From Sipunculus nudus (taxonomy: Eukaryota; Annelida; Sipuncula; Golfingiida; Sipunculidae): a DNA stretch of 64,000 nt. The notes under the pieces were generated by a model that was not told where the DNA came from, did no database searches, and saw only the letters and a program-made list of their open reading frames with translations. The DNA is taken from NCBI GenBank assembly GCA_026874595.1, contig CM049313.1, forward strand, positions 80,284,659 through 80,348,658, read 5' to 3'. Numbering within the stretch: position 1 is the first letter of the stretch; the number at the start of each line of letters is the position of its first letter. Shown one piece after another: positions 62,916 through 64,000 of the stretch. The translations under genes were made by a program, and so were the position numbers.

Positions 62916-64000
62916 TAGTGCAAAAACCGTTAACCATACCTGTCGTGACCTTGACCTTTGACCTTTGACCTATTTTAACCAAAAACAATAGGGCACCTAG
63001 AAATTATGTTTTTCATCATCCCTGCAAGTTTCAAGGTGATTGTGGCAAAATTGTGGCCAGGAGAGTGCAGACAAACAAACAAACAAACAGACAAACAGAC
63101 ATACGCAACTGAGCAATATGCTTGCCGAAATCGAAGATTTCCGGCAAGCAATAAAGTTGTGACTGTGCCTCCAACATGTATGATAATAGACAGGGCCTGG
63201 AAAGGCCGTCACGCACCGCTGCACACGCCGGCCGCCCACCGTAGGGACCCTGCCGGCACTTGCGGCGACGGCACGTGACTTCGTGGTTTGGTGAAACACG
63301 GCGCGAGATTTGACGAGACTTACAATGCGACCCCTGAATGTGACTGCGAGTGTCCGACGCTATCCGGCGCTGCAGACCATGTGTCTGTGGCGTAAAAATG
63401 ACAGAATTATAGGCATTTCTTTGAATGGTCACGTGTTCTCGTTTCACGAGAAACGGTGCGAGATATGACGAGACTTGCGATTGAATGACTAAGAACTAGA
63501 CGGATGCTGTCTAACGCCGAAAACCAGACCTTTCTATGGCAAATATCAACAGAGATAGAAGCAGGTAAACTTCGTATTTTCAAGTTGTCACGTTTTACCC
63601 CAAAATTTGGTAACCATGGTAACGGCAGTACAAAGCTACATGTGCGGAGGAATAAGCCAATGTTCCTAGTTTCAGATACCACAAAAAAAATGGTGTCACG
63701 TTTAATATTTTTTGAGATATTGCAGAAAAATGATATGTTACAGTGTTTCAGGTACCACGCCCCCTGGTGGCTATTTCCAAAAAAATGAAAAACTGATTTC
63801 GAGATATTTATAAATAACACAAAATATATCAATTTCAAAGCCATTGTTAAAAAAATGCAACCTGTAGGTCATATTTAATGAAATCTCGAAGACTCTCGTT
63901 TGACGAGAAACGGTGCGAGATTTTGCAAGATTTTTGATTGGACCACCGAGAAACTCACCAAGGGCTACAAGATGCAAAAAAAAATGACCCCTCCAGCATA
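62916..64000 (+). repeat. Satellite unit 38, partial, diverging end
   Basis: 1085 bp to the window end. It matches internal units, including A7, for about 1030 bases. It then has an extra A at 63951-63953, nine A at 63976-63984 and T-to-C at 63990. The nine-A state at this site is otherwise seen only in unit 1. Confidence 0.95.

Larger units (their letters stand above)
5505..64000 (+). repeat. 1551/1552-bp satellite array, 37.7 copies
   Basis: One head-to-tail array, all units in the same orientation, reaching the window end. Unit starts (motif TAGTGCAAAAACCG) are spaced 1554 (unit 1), then 1551 or 1552, and once 1553 bp (unit 35). The difference is mostly one A tract about 864 bases into the unit (TTTCC-A7/A8/A9-TGAAAAAC). 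Internal units are nearly identical by eye: apart from the A tract I find only a few variant sites, listed per unit. Edge copies (unit 1 and the partial unit 38) are more diverged. Open frames of 90-160 codons recur in every unit on both strands but change length with the A tract and carry no recognisable domain, so I do not call genes. A centromeric, subtelomeric or heterochromatic location is possible but cannot be told from the sequence. Confidence 0.99.

Noticed and set aside
5505-64000. CRISPR array or rDNA array
   Set aside because: Units are contiguous with no short repeat and variable spacer pattern, and I see no rRNA-like sequence. The window appears eukaryotic.

Overview
This window looks like non-coding, repeat-dominated eukaryotic DNA. 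It has no operon-like gene packing, no convincing long reading frame, tetranucleotide GACA/ACAA microsatellites, two unrelated tandem arrays and a fixed-size 500-N scaffold gap. The array unit contains a TGACCT-rich block followed by a GACA/ACAA tail. From memory, that style is common in dispersed repeats of marine invertebrates (bivalves, other lophotrochozoans, echinoderms, cnidarians). My best guess is a marine invertebrate, possibly a mollusc; this is an inference, not a search result.

Layout. 1-2280 is a mosaic of microsatellites, degraded repeats (one pair, 921-1078 and 1755-1912), a cluster of nested inverted repeats (1662-1754) and a C16/A9 tract. 2281-4535 is a short tandem array of about six 364-375 bp units with diverged ends and a near-identical core. 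4536-4850 is single-copy-looking sequence with one short open frame of uncertain meaning (4627-4824). About 4800-5004 is a decayed relative of the satellite to the right, cut by the gap at 5005-5504. From 5505 to the window end there is one head-to-tail satellite array with a unit of 1551 or 1552 bp: 37 complete units plus 1085 bp of a 38th, all in the same orientation.

The satellite is extremely homogeneous. Between the edge copies I find only a handful of variant sites, and the unit length is set mainly by one A homopolymer (7, 8 or 9 A). The variants are organised: a dimer-phased marker in units 8, 10 and 12; a subfamily with a linked two-base marker only from unit 21 onward; and a repeated three-unit block (units 32-34 and 35-37). 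Each unit is itself composite. One segment resembles a dispersed element (four TGACCT half-sites, ACAA/ACAG tail, hairpin, AATAAA). It is followed by a GC-rich stretch and then by three or four diverged copies of one module (Z, A, B, C).

No gene can be supported. The repeated 90-160 codon reading frames in the array are by-products of the repeat: homopolymer slippage changes their ends or lengths from copy to copy. The points most worth following up are the higher-order structure of the array, the decayed monomer beyond the gap, and the perfect RFX-type X-boxes (two per unit) and nuclear-receptor-like half-sites (four per unit) multiplied about 38-fold.
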